64,000 nucleotides of DNA, taken from contig OZ176051.1 in NCBI GenBank assembly GCA_964247055.1, positions 6,262,001-6,326,000 on the forward strand. Direction: 5' to 3'. Made by a program: the position numbers and the translations under genes. The stretch is from Paragordius varius (Eukaryota > Nematomorpha). Position 1 is the stretch's first letter. Each line of letters starts with the position of its first letter. The notes beneath the pieces are model-generated. The model was not told the origin of the DNA. It did no database searches and worked only from the letters and a program-made list of their open reading frames with translations. Below are positions 1 to 31,090 of this stretch, one piece after another.

Positions 1-1715
1 GAGGTTTATATATTATATAAATTATTACACATTTTTTTAATGAAGGGCCCAATTTGGGTCAATTTTCACATAATTTATTGCGCACGCATCCATTATATTG
101 TTCTCTGAATCGTATAACGAAATAAAAAAAGATAATTTTGTTCAGATAGGATATTTTATTGATTTATGAAAAGTTCTAACTTTTTTATTAAATCCTAATC
201 AATAAAAAATTTTTTTTAAACATCATGAACTATGTACATTTTAGCAAAAAAAAGATCAGAATTTACGAATTTGGTTTTCTCTCTCTATAGTTTCCAAAAA
301 AAACAATTATTGTGCTTCATGCTTTTATCATTACGGAAGAATTTATTCTATTATATAAGCTAAAATATTTTTAGAGAATATAATAATATATATTGATTTT
401 TAACATTTTTTGTAAGGCTGTATTTATAAATACCACACGCATAAAATAAGGCGACACATACGGAAAGCAGTTAGTTATCTTTTTATATCTGTAAAATTCT
501 TTATTTAGCCAATAAAAAAGAAATATTTTTTTTCCTAAAATTGCTATAAAACAGTACTGGAAAATATATATTTGTTAGTTGAAATAATTAGACATTAATA
601 ATTTTATGATTTTTGCAAGTCAGTAAACTTTTTTGTGCGACAATGTACTCACTAAAGTATAAAATATAAAAATACGGTTAAATATATAAATATTTAAATA
701 ATTATACCCAAAAAATATTTATTATATTTTGCTATTTTTTTTAAAAAATTTTCTGGCTGGTTTTGCTATTAAAAAATGCGCACACACATGCTAAAATTTG
801 TACTTATCGAGGCATCTATTATTATTATTATCCACACACGCCATCCATCCCTCCAATTTTTTATTTCAAATATTATTTTGTTTTTTAAATATATAAAAGA
901 TATGAAATATAATTAATTTTAAACAAAATATAAAATAAAATTATGATATGGATAGATAAAGACGTTAAAAAAAGATTTTTATTTCGCCATAACATTTGTG
1001 AATATTTGTGACAATTTTTAGCAAGTAGGGTACACACAAAAATAGTCGGGAAAATTCATGGGTAATAAATAAAATTTTAATTGCAGTTTGATAAACGAAG
1101 AAGACATCCACAGATAATAAATTATTCGTTAGAAATATTATTTATGTTGTTTGTTTTTTGGGTTCCTCTTAATTCAATAAATTTCCAGGAGTTTCTAACA
1201 ATATATCTGATGTATTTTATAAATTGGTTTTAGTTTAATGTGTTTTTTTCGCAGAAAACCGTTTAGGGCCTTTATTCGGCTGTATGTAAATGGTAATCGA
1301 ATTTTAAGGACCGCTAATTTTAATCGTAATATTGTTTGTTAAATTCGATCTTACAGATCATTGCCGGTTTTTGTGATTTTAGTTATATCGGATTAACTAT
1401 AATTGGAAAGAAACCATATTATACGTTCTTTCTTTCAGCAGTTATTTTGAGTATAAAGTTGACTCAAAAGAGGATAATTAAAAAGGACTGTTGACTGTAT
1501 CTTTGAAATTATCAATTTTGTTTAGTAAAACAGAAGCATTCGCACTAAAATTCTATACATGTTGCGCAAACCACTATATTAATTTTTATCAAAATCCTTA
1601 GTGCAAGAATTGGTTTGTCTAACTTACAGTCATGTCCTCATATAAATTAATATATTGATTTGTTGATTAAAAATGTTTTTATGTAATAAAAAAATATATA
1701 TATATATATATATAG
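1..1715. other. Non-coding DNA upstream of the first visible kinase exon (intron)
   Basis: This is AT-rich sequence with no exon that I can recognise. The next kinase exon begins in phase 0 with Gly-Arg-His, so the missing upstream exon should end with the Val-Tyr-Lys of the glycine-rich loop. I did not find a segment coding for a Gly-Asn-Gly-Thr-Tyr-Gly loop here. The very first bases would suit an exon end followed by a GT donor, but too little is visible to call it. A short (TA)n run at about 1693-1713 leads straight into the AG acceptor. Confidence 0.6.
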
Positions 1716-19563
<17,848 letters not shown>

Positions 19564-21279
19564 TTTGCGATATATTCTCGTTCCAAGGTTAAAGAAAGCG
19601 TTTTAAAATGGACATTCATTGCAGATTTCATTGGCAATGATGCATGCATTTAAATTTTTATTCTTCTAATGGGCTTCCACCACCAAACACCTTTTTTATA
19701 CATTCTTTTGAAGTTGCCGACAAACAAATACCTTAGTATATAATGACACGTTTGCAAAAAAAATTTAAAAGACCATTTTTTGACAAATGAGATGTTGTTT
19801 GTGTGATTCATCATGCATTTAACCTGGATTTTTTAGATTAACCAACCAAAACCACATACATAATTCCTTTATCAGTGTGATATATTAATTTTTAATTTTG
19901 CCAAGATTCTCAAATAACAAACATATTGACAAACAAAAATATGCGTCTTCTCATTTTTTATCTTTATTTATTAAAGTTAGGTATTGTAAATATATTTGCG
20001 TTAACTCTCGTATTATGGAATCCTGCTTCATTGACATTGATAGATATTACAATAAAATCCATGAGTTTTTTCATTAATTCGTTTTTATACTCAAATATGT
20101 ATATTAGCCGTGCCTTTTTTATATAGTTTTTTATATATTCATATGGTATGTATGTATTAAACATTATAGCAACTATATATATACATTACATCTAATATCA
20201 AACAAATGTCATAATTTTAACTGTTAATCGAACAAACAAAAATAAATATTTATTCATATTTATATCATGTTTTTGGCGATAATAATTGGAATATCTATCA
20301 GCTGTCATTAAATATTACCCTTCAAATGCTTTCTTTGGTCAAAATAGCGACACAATTTTAACAAGATAAAATTACTTTTTTATTTGTCAAGCTAAAAATT
20401 GGTAAAAATAAAAAGATGTTAGATCCTTGTAATTGACCTGACGGTATATTTCAAAAAATCGTGATTTTGTCAATCATCTCAGTGATGTCTCTATAAATCC
20501 TGAATTTTAACATAATAAATAATATTCTCACCGGGACTTCCAATCTGCTAATAAAAAATTTTACTATACCCAGGTCAAATCAATCAAGATATTAAAAAAA
20601 TTAGCTAAAAACTCTTCTCCCTCATATTCAAATTTTATAGACCTTGACATTATATAGAATGGATATATTGGTGTACATATTTGGTCGTCCTGGAAATCTT
20701 TCTCAAAATTAATGGATGATTTATAACCAAATACTTCTGAACTTTATTTACAATAGTCGCATTTTCCTCAAAATCCTATAACCTGTAACCATATTTTTTT
20801 AATTTTTATCAATTGAAAGTATATATAAAAAAATGTATTTTAAGATTTATGCCAATTATAAATTATGAAACTACATCCTAATGGTGCCGAATAATATTAG
20901 AATATAGTCTATCTACTATTGTAATTTGATCATGTTTTAGGATATTTCATACGAAGGCGCATTTTATTTGATCTGTCATGCCTTTAATAAGTAATATGGT
21001 ATATGGCCTGATAATTTGCTAAATCCCTTTATATTTAATGTGATGTTGCGATTTCTAAGTTTTTATTATTTTTCACCATATTATATCCATAAATGCCCTT
21101 AAATTTTTCCACAAGATAAAATGTTGAGTAATTATTTTCATATCATTAAAAATTGCTATCGCGATATGTAAGTTTTTTGCATTTATTAAGGAAACCCAGT
21201 TGAGATGCATCAAAAATTTTAAACTGAGTGCGCGCATCTAAAATCAATATTTAAATATATTTTATAGGTTTACATATTC

Positions 21280-21980
21280 GGTATGAGGATTTTAGCTTTC
21301 ACCAAATTAAATAATAGAATATGGACTAATTTTTCGATATGAAGCAATCACCACAAAAATGGTAAAACCTTTTTAACTCGTAATCCCATGAAACTAAAAG
21401 TTTCATATGAGAATCCTGACGCATCTATCAGAGTATATAAAATATTTTTTGATCTTTAATATTTTGCAGGGAATTTTGATGAGTTTTGTAAACAGCAGAG
21501 CCCACATCATGTTAAATACCATAATAGGCTTACTTAAAGTTTATATCTAAAGGAACTATGCTTAATAAATATTTATTATAATCTAGCCAATATATAGCGA
21601 AATACAGCTCTTTTTGCTTTGAGCAAGCTATTACGTTTAGGTTTACAGTTGTGAGACTTTCGGACCTTACATATTAAATAATATTAATGTTTTGCTTTTC
21701 AATTCTATGAAATATTTTGGTAAATTTGGATTAAAGCATTTAGTTTTTCCAAATACGAAAATTGTGCGCTAATTTCGGAATTTAAGTTGTTTGTAAAATA
21801 ACTATAAAAATGGAATACTATAACTCGTAAGGAATATTCTACACCATTGAAATATATATTTTTCACAATTTTTTTGCCCGATTTTGATTTTGTAATTTTC
21901 GAATATCCTGGAGCAATTATCATAAAAGTGGCATTTATTTCCTTTACTTTAATAGTTTTATGACCCAGAGCGTTTATAAT
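21280..21980. repeat. Decayed copy of the long-inverted-repeat element (R4)
   Basis: Both ends carry R4-like words: TTTTTCGATATGAAGCAATCA near 21330, and TCGAATATCCTGGAGCAATT with ATCATAAAAGTG near 21900, which match the arms of the clearer copies at 35500-36250 and 63000-63510. The divergence is high and the borders are approximate. It is followed by an R3 copy in the same order as at 35.5 kb and 62-63 kb. Confidence 0.5.
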
Positions 21981-22178
21981 TTTAATGCATTATAATGTTA
22001 TTAGGCCAACTTTTAAAAAATGCATTCGTGAACCATTTTACTACATGATAAAATAAAATTTAAAAAATGGAAACCTTTCTCAAACTTTTCGCCACCATTT
22101 GTTTCTTTGGATTTTTCTAAATCGCTTATAAATGTATTACAAATGTAAAATTAATTTAGAATCTTATAAATTTAAATT

Positions 22179-22719
22179 TAATACTTTGATTTAAATTAGG
22201 GTAGTTGGAAACCCCAAACCTGTATAAAATTAGATATTTCAAAAAATATGGAAGGAATCAAAACCATGACAAAAATTTGCACATTTATAACATTAATGAA
22301 CCGAAACTTATAAAAAATTTTCATTCAAAAATACTTGATATGACTTATTTTTGGGTAAAACCTCAAGGTAAAAATTTAGCCAGCATGACATGTGTGCATA
22401 AGCTTTTAAAATACAAAATAAACCACTTTTTCTGTTTCTTTCAAAGTTAGATGTAATTTAAATGAAAAATTAGCTTTCATTTTAGCTATAAAATCAAATG
22501 AACACGATATTTTGCAAAAATGTTGTAAAATAAAAATGGCGTCGAAATAGTTTGTATGGAAGTTTTTCCAACAAAATTTTATTTATATATTTCGGCTTAT
22601 TTATATAATTCATATTAGGATAGAATAAATTTAAATTGGGCATTCACTAGTTTTTTAAAAATTTCAACTTAAATATAGTCTGGGGTATTTAGATACCCCA
22701 ATTTGAATCCAAGTGCTAA
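22179..22719 (+). mobile_element. TTAA-flanked non-autonomous element (R3), copy a, degraded
   Basis: It shares long blocks with copies at 36265, 36970 and 62197: GTAGTTGGAAACCCCA at the left, AAAATACTTGATATGACTTA in the middle, AAAATGGCGTCGAAATAGTT and GTCTGGGGTATTTAGATACC at the right, ending in CCAAGTGCTAA. The ends are decayed, so TTAA is not intact on both sides. No protein is encoded. Confidence 0.75.
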
Positions 22720-23346
22720 AGGATTCTTTTCTATATGGTTCGGCAATGTTATTTATGTGTATACTTTTGAGATTTTTGAAATTTTTTCAATATTTTTTTA
22801 TATATTTAATTTGAAGGTACGAGGTCACTAGTTAGACCAATTTGAACCAAATGACTAAATTAAATTTGTATCTAAATATTAAGCAGCAAATTTTGATAAT
22901 ATTTAAACAAGCTTTTTTCTATCCAATTTTTATACTCTACAAGCTGAGAAACTGTAAAAATCGCAAACTCTTTATACGGGATAATAATGTTTGATAATTG
23001 TTTCAACCGACTTTCAACATTGGCGTATTTCCAATTAGTTCTGGGAATCAAAGTTCCCAAAAAGTTGTAAAAAACATAAAGATAAAGTTTTACTGACTTT
23101 TTAGGTTTACAAAAATACTGAAGGGTTTTTTTTAATTCCACTCCATTAGAAAAAATCCAAATTTAATTTTAGAATATATTTATATCCATGCTATTGTAAT
23201 TTAAAAGTCATTATCTTACTTATTTATTTTATAATTTTTCTATATATTTGTATATGCAGTTTCTCACAAAAATTATATAGTTATTTGCGATTTGCGATCA
23301 TACTCAATCCCACAGCACTCATCAAGCTGCGTGTTAAATATTCGGC

Positions 23347-26300
23347 ATGGGTTTACGGGACAAACAAATAAGTTCGTATATTTTAACGTATAGATGCCTT
23401 GAAAAATATGTTTAATTTTAACCAAGTCACAAAAGATGATGAAATTAATTGGAAGGTAGTTAATAATAAAATTCATTAGATTTTAATCTATGATCAAATT
23501 GGTTATGATATAATATCGCCACATTTTACCATAAAAGAGTTGAGAGATTATGGTATAACCCTTAATTTGTACGTCAATTATTGATAAAAATTAGGCATCT
23601 GAATTCTCAAAGAGATCCTATACCTGATGCACCCGCAATATATTTTGTATATCCCTCATTAGAAAATATAGAAAAGATTGGCAAAGTATCTCTTGTTTAT
23701 ATAAAATATATTTTAATTTATATTCTCATGATATGATTTTTTGTTTTAAAGGATTGTTCGGAACAATTATATGAGAAATTTTATCTAAATTTTATATCAC
23801 CCTTATCACGACACAATATGGATATACTAGCAGCCATATGCGTAAAAAATATGTGTCCCAATATAATTGCTAAAGTAACCTGTTATGATTATAATATAAG
23901 ATATATGATCAATATTTGAATTACATTACTCTGGAAGATTACATGGTTCTACTAAATCATCCCCTTAACAACGATAAAAAGTTGTATTCATTTTATGGTA
24001 AGCATATAATTTTGACTCTACATAATTTTACTTTTTAAGCTTTTTCTTTAATTATTGTTTTAATTAATCTATAAAAATATTTTAATTTTATTGTAACAAA
24101 CTATTATATCATCATTATCACAAAGGGTAGGACTCGGAATTCGGAGTTTTCGTAACACGAAGTAATTCAGATTCATAATATTTATACTTCATGGTAATCT
24201 GAGGCGATTTTTTTTGGAATACATGCCCTTGTGTATAAACAATGTTTTACAGATCATTAGAAATTGGACTTTGCCGTTATAGCGCATTTTCACGCCTCAG
24301 CAAACATCGCGGGGAGGTGTCAATAGGCTTATGATATTATCAAACTAAATATAGTTGTTTTATATTTTAACAGAATTCAATTCAAAACGGGTTGAAGATG
24401 CATTGGTGGAAAAAAAGATCGATGCTTTAGTCGATAAATTATTTTGTGTCTTTACTACGATCGGTAATTTTTAATTTAATTTTATTATCATTTTTTTTAT
24501 TAATTTTATATAATACAAATTTAATAATTATTATATTTATATTTAATTGCATTGCATTGCAAGTACAAATCCCAATCATATTTTATCCATCTACCACAAA
24601 TGCGGCAAAATTAATTGGCGAAAAACTACATAAAAAGATTCAAGACAATTTGAAAGATCCCAAAAATAATTTGTTCATAGCTTCAAACACATCCATGTTT
24701 TCCATGCAAAATGGAATGGATTCTGCCCATGGGTTAATTAATAATCGATATGTAGTTTTAAACGTTGAATTACAGCTTTTTAATTTTTTTTAGTTTATTA
24801 TCGTTTTAAATTTTAGTTTTTTTAGTTATAAAACCGAATTAATTCATACAACTATTTTTTATTTTAGTTTTGATTCTCGGTGCTGTTTAATAATGGTAGA
24901 TCGAACTTTTGATTTGGTGACACCGTTAGCCCATACATGGACTTATCAAGCTTTGTGTCAAGACTTATTTGTATAAATATATTTTACACATTTAAACATA
25001 AAACATTTTTTTTCAATTCTATTATATTTTTGTGATATAAATTTCTTAGAAATACGATTTAAATAAAATTGGTTTGGCGGAACATGGTATAAACAAAACA
25101 TATGATCTAAATTATGACAAAGACAAATTTTGGAAGGATCATAAAGGAAGGTATTTGACAAATAAATAATTTTATATTTAATTGTTTATATTTTTATGCA
25201 TTTTGTTGAATGATGGGTAAAATTTATATTTTCATGAGACAGAAATAATTAGGGACATCTATTTAGGGCTATATTGCATAGTTTCGATATCTCTAGAAGT
25301 TAATTTAATGTTAATCCAAAAGAATAATCTTATATATATATAAATATATGTATATTAATAAGTTTATCTGACCCATGTCTTCTTTCTTTCAAGTAATGCA
25401 TTTTTTACGGCCGGTTTTATATATATTTTTATATTTAATATGCAAAAAATTATATAACCTTCTTTATATATACGTATATATATATATTAGTCCATTCCCT
25501 TCGGTGGCTGAAGCCATACAAAATGAATTGGAACATTACAAATCACGAGAGGGTGAAATCCGCCGCCTAAAACAAAATATGGGGGCTGGCGAGTTGGGAT
25601 CATCCACATTATCTAATGGGGTCGGAGGAGAATCTGAAGCTCTTATGGATATTTTGTCGGGCAATACTAATGCCCTAACTAATGTAGTCAAGTAATTGCC
25701 TTATTTTATATGCATTTTATCGTACTTTTTGTTTGAATTTCTTTGTGTTTAAACGCTAGTATTATTCATAATACCTTGATTGTAATGTTTTATGACCCTT
25801 TAACAGGGCAATGATGCCTTAACTAATCTAGTAGATTAGATATATCAGTTTTTTTAGTTTTTAATTTTTTGATTTTTCTAAAATATAGTCATTTTTTGGA
25901 ATGCCTAACACTCCATTACCCCTTGGGTTAGTTATATATCAGAGCGATTTAGAATTTGAATATCTTAAAAATTACCTAATGTTAAGCCTAAATCCAAATT
26001 ATTAAGCGCCTTATACGATTTTTTTAAAAAAAGGAAAATTGTGAAAAAATTCTTATCTCAATTGGCCTTTTTTCCATAGAGTTCATTGAAAAGATTATCC
26101 CAAAAGGAACGTTGTAGTTGTTTTCTACATAAGATTCTATTATGAGTTAAGTCTATTATATCTAATTTATGTTGAACTAGGTCCTCTTAAATTGTTTGCA
26201 AGTCTATAATTTTTTTTAAATCACTAATGCAACAAGCAAATGGTATATGGTTAGAAAATGTAAATAATTGACTTTAAAAAGCTTTCAGGCTACATTTTAC

Positions 26301-29300
26301 CAGCAAAAACTTGATATATTTTGATTTTAACATCAGCTGTTTGTTCCGATCGTGTTTTGAAGCTGTCCCAATTTTAGACTCTAGAAGTCGCAAAGCTTTT
26401 TTATAATTAAATTTCAACTAAAATAACTTTTAAAACTGTTGTTTATTTACAAAATTGATCTCTGGGATATAAAATTACCCCAAAAGGTTAAGGACAAAAA
26501 AGTGAAAAGGTAATGCAGTTTTTTAATATGTAATAAATATAAATGTCTTTTCCTATTATTACTGCAAAATAACTCATTTTCCCTTTAATAGATAAAATAT
26601 CAATGTATAGATACGATATGTAAAAATTAAAAATTATATGTAAAGCGTAAAAATTAAATGACAACCCATACAAAAAAACAATATTTTTTTATATTTGTAT
26701 TTAAAAGATTACATTTACATATTGAAGTTAATTTACACCAAGTCTCTAAAACAAAATGCTATATTATAAAAACAAAGTTTAAAAAACAATTACCATTGAA
26801 AAATAGCTTTTTTATGTTTTGCTTTATTAATGTCAAATGTAAATGAAATATTGATTATATTAATATATTTTATGTAAAGTTCGTTACCACAATTGCTTGA
26901 AACTAAAAAATATTTGGATTGTCACACAAATATTGCGACAGAAATTTTGGACCGGATCAAAAAACGGCATTTGGATCAATACTTTGAATTGGAAGAAAAA
27001 ATATTGGCAAAAGCATCGTATTTGGTAAAAAATATTTATTTTAAATAATTTTTATTGTATATATATGCACATAGATAAAATTTAATGTATATTTTGCCTA
27101 TTCATTTTTACAACTGTTAAATATGATTCACTCGTACATTGTTTTAGGTATTTACGATTAAAATTAATGCAATCATTTAGATCTAGCCACTTAACATAAC
27201 GTTTAAAATAACATATTTAACTTTTTTTTCACACAAAAAATAATTTGCATATATTTATGCCAAACAATTAAAATTTGCCAGTTTTTTATTTAAATATCTC
27301 TTATTTTATGCGGTTTTTTCACGCATTGATGTTTGATTGTATAAAATATGTTTTTTTTGTTTTTAATCATTCCTTGATTTTGTTTTAGGATCCCGATCTT
27401 TTTGCCTTTATAAGCGACCCGTCCAAGGGTACATTGAAAGATAAATTTCGCCTATTTTTGTTGTCCTACATGTGCAATTACATTCCAAAAGTAAGTTGTT
27501 TGTAGCGATTTATGATAAATATTAAATTTGTAAACTCTATTTAACTTTTTATATTAGCATGAACTTTCAAAATTTCTCAGTGTATTCCGACAATATGGGT
27601 CAGATGGCGGGAGTGCGGATGCCGAAATTATAGCAAATATTGATAATATCGTTAAATTCGTTGACTATATAAGGTTATTGATTATATAATTATTATTTAA
27701 CAGATGAATTAGATTAGATCGTTTTTTAGATTTAAGGTTGATTGATTCAAATAGCTATCAGTTTATATATTTTTCGCTAAATTTTGTTGAAAAAATTTTT
27801 TCGTTTCTATTTGGAGTTTTCTCAAATTTTATTCTATAAAAACTTATTTGCCTAAAAATTTTTTGTTAAATATAGAAACATTAATCAATCAGATTCTTTG
27901 GATAGTTTAAGCAACATGAGTAATACATCAACAGCCATGTCTAATGCATTTACCCCAACCGAAGGTTTTGCCAAAAAAATTGCAATGTTTGGAAAATTAA
28001 TGTCCCAAGGGAGTCAATTTGTTATGGAAGGTGTCGCAAATTTCGTTGTTAAACAACACGTAAAAACTTTTTACTAAGATTTTATTTTGGGAAATTATTG
28101 TTATAAAATTATTTTTTGGAATTTTTTAATTATAATTATTATAACTAGTATCATTTCAATAATTATTTGATATAATATATATTTGGCCTTTCTTTTTAAA
28201 ATAAACACAAAATATATTATAATAAACAGTTAAAAAATTTAAGAATTTTAAAAGAATTTTAATTTTTATATATTGCATTACAATATTCTGAATAATATTT
28301 TACTATTTGCTTTTAAATGGTTTATAAATTGATTTATCCAAATATATTCATTTATAATGCAAAAATTGTTTACATTTCTATTTTATTACGATTTCAAAGA
28401 AAGTTATTACCATTAGACAAATGATTTACATCGCAGTAATTAAACAATAGAATCCCAATATCAATTGGGCCAAATTATATACCTTATATCTTAATCATTA
28501 CATAGTTTTTTTTTCATTGCACATATACCATTTACAATTCAAATTCATCCTCAAATAAATTATATGTTTTTTAAGATTAAAAATTACCTATAATTATATA
28601 TATTTTTAAAATAAAATTTAAATTTAAATAATACTCAAAAAATAATAAACTATGCCACAAAGATATATTTTATATTAATATTGAGTTATACTAGTTCGAA
28701 AACACATAATTTATTTTTAGGGTGAATTTAACTTATTCAAGGGTGAATTTGAACTGTAAATGGTATATCATATATACATACAGAAATTACCATTGACCAA
28801 ATTAGTGGATAAATTGACTGAGAAACCAAGCACTCTAGCAAATACTGCTTCAAACCTTAACCTACAATCTTTAGCTGGTAGTGCAGGGGCTATGTTACAA
28901 AATCAATTTAGCGGTGGAGATAAGCAACGAGATGGATATGGTATTACAAATGCTAAGAGTGGAAATAAATCCAAATTAATTGAATCAACATACATGTGTC
29001 ATGATCCTAAACTTCTCAAACAAACCGCACCCACTTCGATTGAGTATGCCCTTTTTTATGTTTTTCAATTTCGTTTAGTCAAAAAATACCATATATATTG
29101 AATGATACCGTTGGTAATTAATGTAACCCTTAAAAATTATCATTGTATTTTTAAAACGTTTTTTACAAATATATTTGTGTTTTGTGGAAATCGTTATAAT
29201 TTTACGATTCGTCAACAATTAATTTAAATGTAAATTTTGCTTGTATATTAAATTTTTACTATATTCCTAAAGCTTATCCAAAACTAATCCAAATATTACA

Positions 29301-29616
29301 CCCTATAACAATGTATATGTATGCGTTATTGGTGGTGGTACAATGATGGAATTTCAAAATTTAATGGATTATGCCAAAGTTTTTTTTTCATTATTTTTTG
29401 AAATTATCTTCTAAATTTTAAAATGCATTTTTCTTTCAAATCTTTTGTAAAAACTATTTTACATTGAAATATATTTTATTTCTAGTTGAAAATGAATAAA
29501 CAAATATATTACCTGTCATCCGAATTCATGAGTCCTGATTTGTTCGTCGATCAAGTAAATAACTATATTTTAATTAATTTTAGATATCAATGCTTGCCCA
29601 AGAATATTCTACATAA
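23347..29616 (+). CDS. SCFD1: SLY1 / SCFD1, Sec1/Munc18 family SNARE regulator (19 exons)
   Basis: SLY1 binds syntaxin-5-type SNAREs and drives ER-to-Golgi vesicle fusion. The start MGLRDKQINALKNMFNFNQ aligns with the vertebrate start LREKQTAALIRMLNLNQ. Further blocks are KILIYDQIGYDIISP, IYDQYLNYITLEDYM, MVDRTFDLVTPLAHTWTYQA, PFPSVAEAIQNELEHYKS, GSQFVMEGV and VCVIGGGTMMEFQNLMDY. Exons: 23347-23371, 23394-23455, 23480-23568, 23595-23685, 23752-23874, 23901-23997, 24374-24463, 24564-24732, 24868-24970, 25050-25150, 25491-25691, 26880-27024, 27389-27490, 27558-27673, 27876-28059, 28784-29043, 29273-29378, 29486-29554, 29584-29616. The spliced length of 2,166 nt gives 721 residues (human about 642). 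Extra Asn/Ser-rich inserts account for much of the difference. Five introns are only 22-29 nt. Unspliced, the first exons carry stops and shifts and would look like a pseudogene. Confidence 0.95.
23372..23393 (+). other. SCFD1: Ultra-short intron, 22 nt (SLY1 intron 1)
   Basis: GTTCG...TATAG lies between ATA-A and AT-GCC. Removing it joins MGLRDKQI to NALKNMFNFNQ in register with SCFD1. Keeping it breaks the frame. This is the shortest intron seen in the window. Confidence 0.85.
23456..23479 (+). other. SCFD1: Ultra-short intron, 24 nt (SLY1 intron 2)
   Basis: GTAGT...ATTAG in phase 0, between TGG-AAG and ATT-TTA. Removal gives NWK-ILIYD, matching VWKVLIYD of SCFD1. Retention would put a TAG stop in frame at its last codon. 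Confidence 0.9.
23569..23594 (+). other. SCFD1: Ultra-short intron, 26 nt (SLY1 intron 3)
   Basis: GTACG...ATTAG splits a leucine codon (TT|G). Removal gives GITLNL-HLNSQRDPIP, which matches GITLHLLLHSDRDPIP residue for residue in length. Retention gives stop codons. Confidence 0.92.
23875..23900 (+). other. SCFD1: Ultra-short intron, 26 nt (SLY1 intron 5)
   Basis: GTAAC...ATAAG in phase 0 between IIAK and IYDQYLNYITLED. The joined sequence matches VAKVFDQYLNFITLED of SCFD1. Confidence 0.9.
28523..28769 (+). mobile_element. MITE family A, copy 2, next to an SLY1 exon
   Basis: The left end is TATACCATTTACAATTCAAA and the right end GGGTGAATTTGAACTGTAAA then TGGTATAT. The right end stops about 15 nt before the SLY1 exon at 28784, so the branch-point region of that intron is element-derived or directly next to the element. 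Confidence 0.8.
29555..29583 (+). other. SCFD1: Ultra-short intron, 29 nt (SLY1 last intron)
   Basis: GTAAA...TTTAG in phase 0 after LFVDQ. The last exon then encodes ISMLAQEYST and stops, in line with the FIKQLSQLGQK end of SCFD1. Confidence 0.8.
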
Positions 29617-31090
29617 TTTTATTATTGAAAAGAAAAAAAAGCTTCATAATTTAAATTATTTTATTTATATGGTTAATAAATGTATAGGATAAATATGGAT
29701 TATTAAATATCTATCGTTTTTAACATGCTTTCTTTGTTATTAACATTAACTTTTTCAAAATATATTTTCTGAGACTTTTTTTTATTGTTAAAGTGTCATT
29801 ATTCTTGGGTCATCTGTTTTTGTTAAGTTAATTTGGCGGGTTTTTTATTTTTGGGTCGGTTATGTTAAAATGTGCTATTTCTTGCACCCAATTGTTTAAA
29901 TGAATTCATGTGCCGAATTTATTTGTAATAGCGTAAGCGTTGCTGATTTAACATAGTGATGGGTTTAAATTGTTTGATTATATTAACTATTAGTGTTTAA
30001 ATTTGTATCATATAATTTTCAGCTTGTATGAGCTTATCATAATCTATTACTCTTCAGGCTCAAATTTGCATTTATAATGGCCTGCTTTATCGATTTCGCA
30101 ATTTTAAATTTTATTGCTTGGTTTACTAATTTTATTAGCAATAATATATTTAGATGACTCTTGCTTTACATGTAAAAATTTATTTCTACTTAAATTTATA
30201 AATACCTGAGAATTTAGAGTTAATTTTATAATTGTTTGCTGTTTACAAAGACACCAATTTATATATATACCTTTTTGAAGGGATGCCTGAGATGCGAAAA
30301 CCCCTTTAAATGTAATGTGTTTTAAATGACATGCATGTTCGAAATAATATCTTTCCAGGAGACAATAACTCAAACTATATATATACTTGTTATTGCTTAT
30401 GAGAAGAATTATCATTTTGCCACTTTTATTATTTTACCTCTATAATATAATTTTTTAATGTTTTTCGGGTTTCTTTCGATAGGTACATACTATGATATGT
30501 AATATAAGTTCCTTTTTATTATCATATTAACCTAAAAAATAAAATCACTTTAATTTTAGTCACTCATGACTATACCTGTAAAAACCTAGCAGTTAGAAGT
30601 TCATTTTACCAATAACTAATTCAAAATCTCAAATTTTATATATTAGCCTCAAAGACTGTGAAAATAAATTGTTGTAAGATAATATAAGTCAGTGTGCGAT
30701 TGTTTAGTAATGAAATCGGAAACGAAACGATAGACCTGAGTGGCTTTATGCCCTTATATCAAATCATTATGCCGTGGATAATGTTATGACGCTTCGATAA
30801 TTATGGCGGTAAAGGGGTTTGTTACCTAGCCTCCTAATCGGTAATATCATTGTCTGATTGTGTGGGGAAGGCTGGTTTACTTTGGATAAGGATTTGGAAG
30901 TATATTAGTACTATTATTTGAGTTTTTTAAAAAATGTGTGCCGAAAAACTTACATTTTGGTTTATGCGTAAACTAAGTTTTAAACATCTAAATATATCTA
31001 TCTAACACTATACCGTAATTATGTTTTTATACCAATAAACAATTGTTTTTTCACAATTAATTAGTAGTGGGTACTTTCAATTAAACATAT
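29617..31090. other. Intergenic DNA, no recognised content
   Basis: This follows the SLY1 stop. Apart from a candidate poly(A) signal nothing is supported. Frames such as that at 30104-30415 on the minus strand show no family motif. A slightly less AT-rich patch at about 30720-30900 has no structure that I can name. Confidence 0.5.
29675..29680 (+). promoter_or_regulatory. Candidate poly(A) signal AATAAA for SLY1
   Basis: AATAAA about 60 nt after the SLY1 stop codon. In DNA this AT-rich the hexamer is common, so the call rests on position only. Confidence 0.4.

Larger units (their letters stand above)
19564..23346. other. Intergenic DNA between the kinase and SLY1 genes
   Basis: No exon with recognisable protein similarity is seen on either strand. 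Open frames of 60-90 codons here are chance AT-rich frames or lie in repeats. About 21280-21980 resembles the long-inverted-repeat family (see 35500), for example TTTTTCGATATGA and ATTATCATAAAAGTG. About 22179-22719 is a copy of the TTAA-flanked repeat. The rest is featureless to me. Confidence 0.6.

Noticed and set aside
23347-24000. SLY1 start looks like a pseudogene with stops and frameshifts
   Set aside because: Each break is a GT-AG segment of 22-26 nt whose removal restores the family alignment exactly, and the full gene splices to a whole number of codons. Tiny introns explain it better than decay.
30104-30415. 103-codon minus-strand frame in the intergenic region
   Set aside because: No recognisable family, no good splice partners and composition like random AT-rich DNA.
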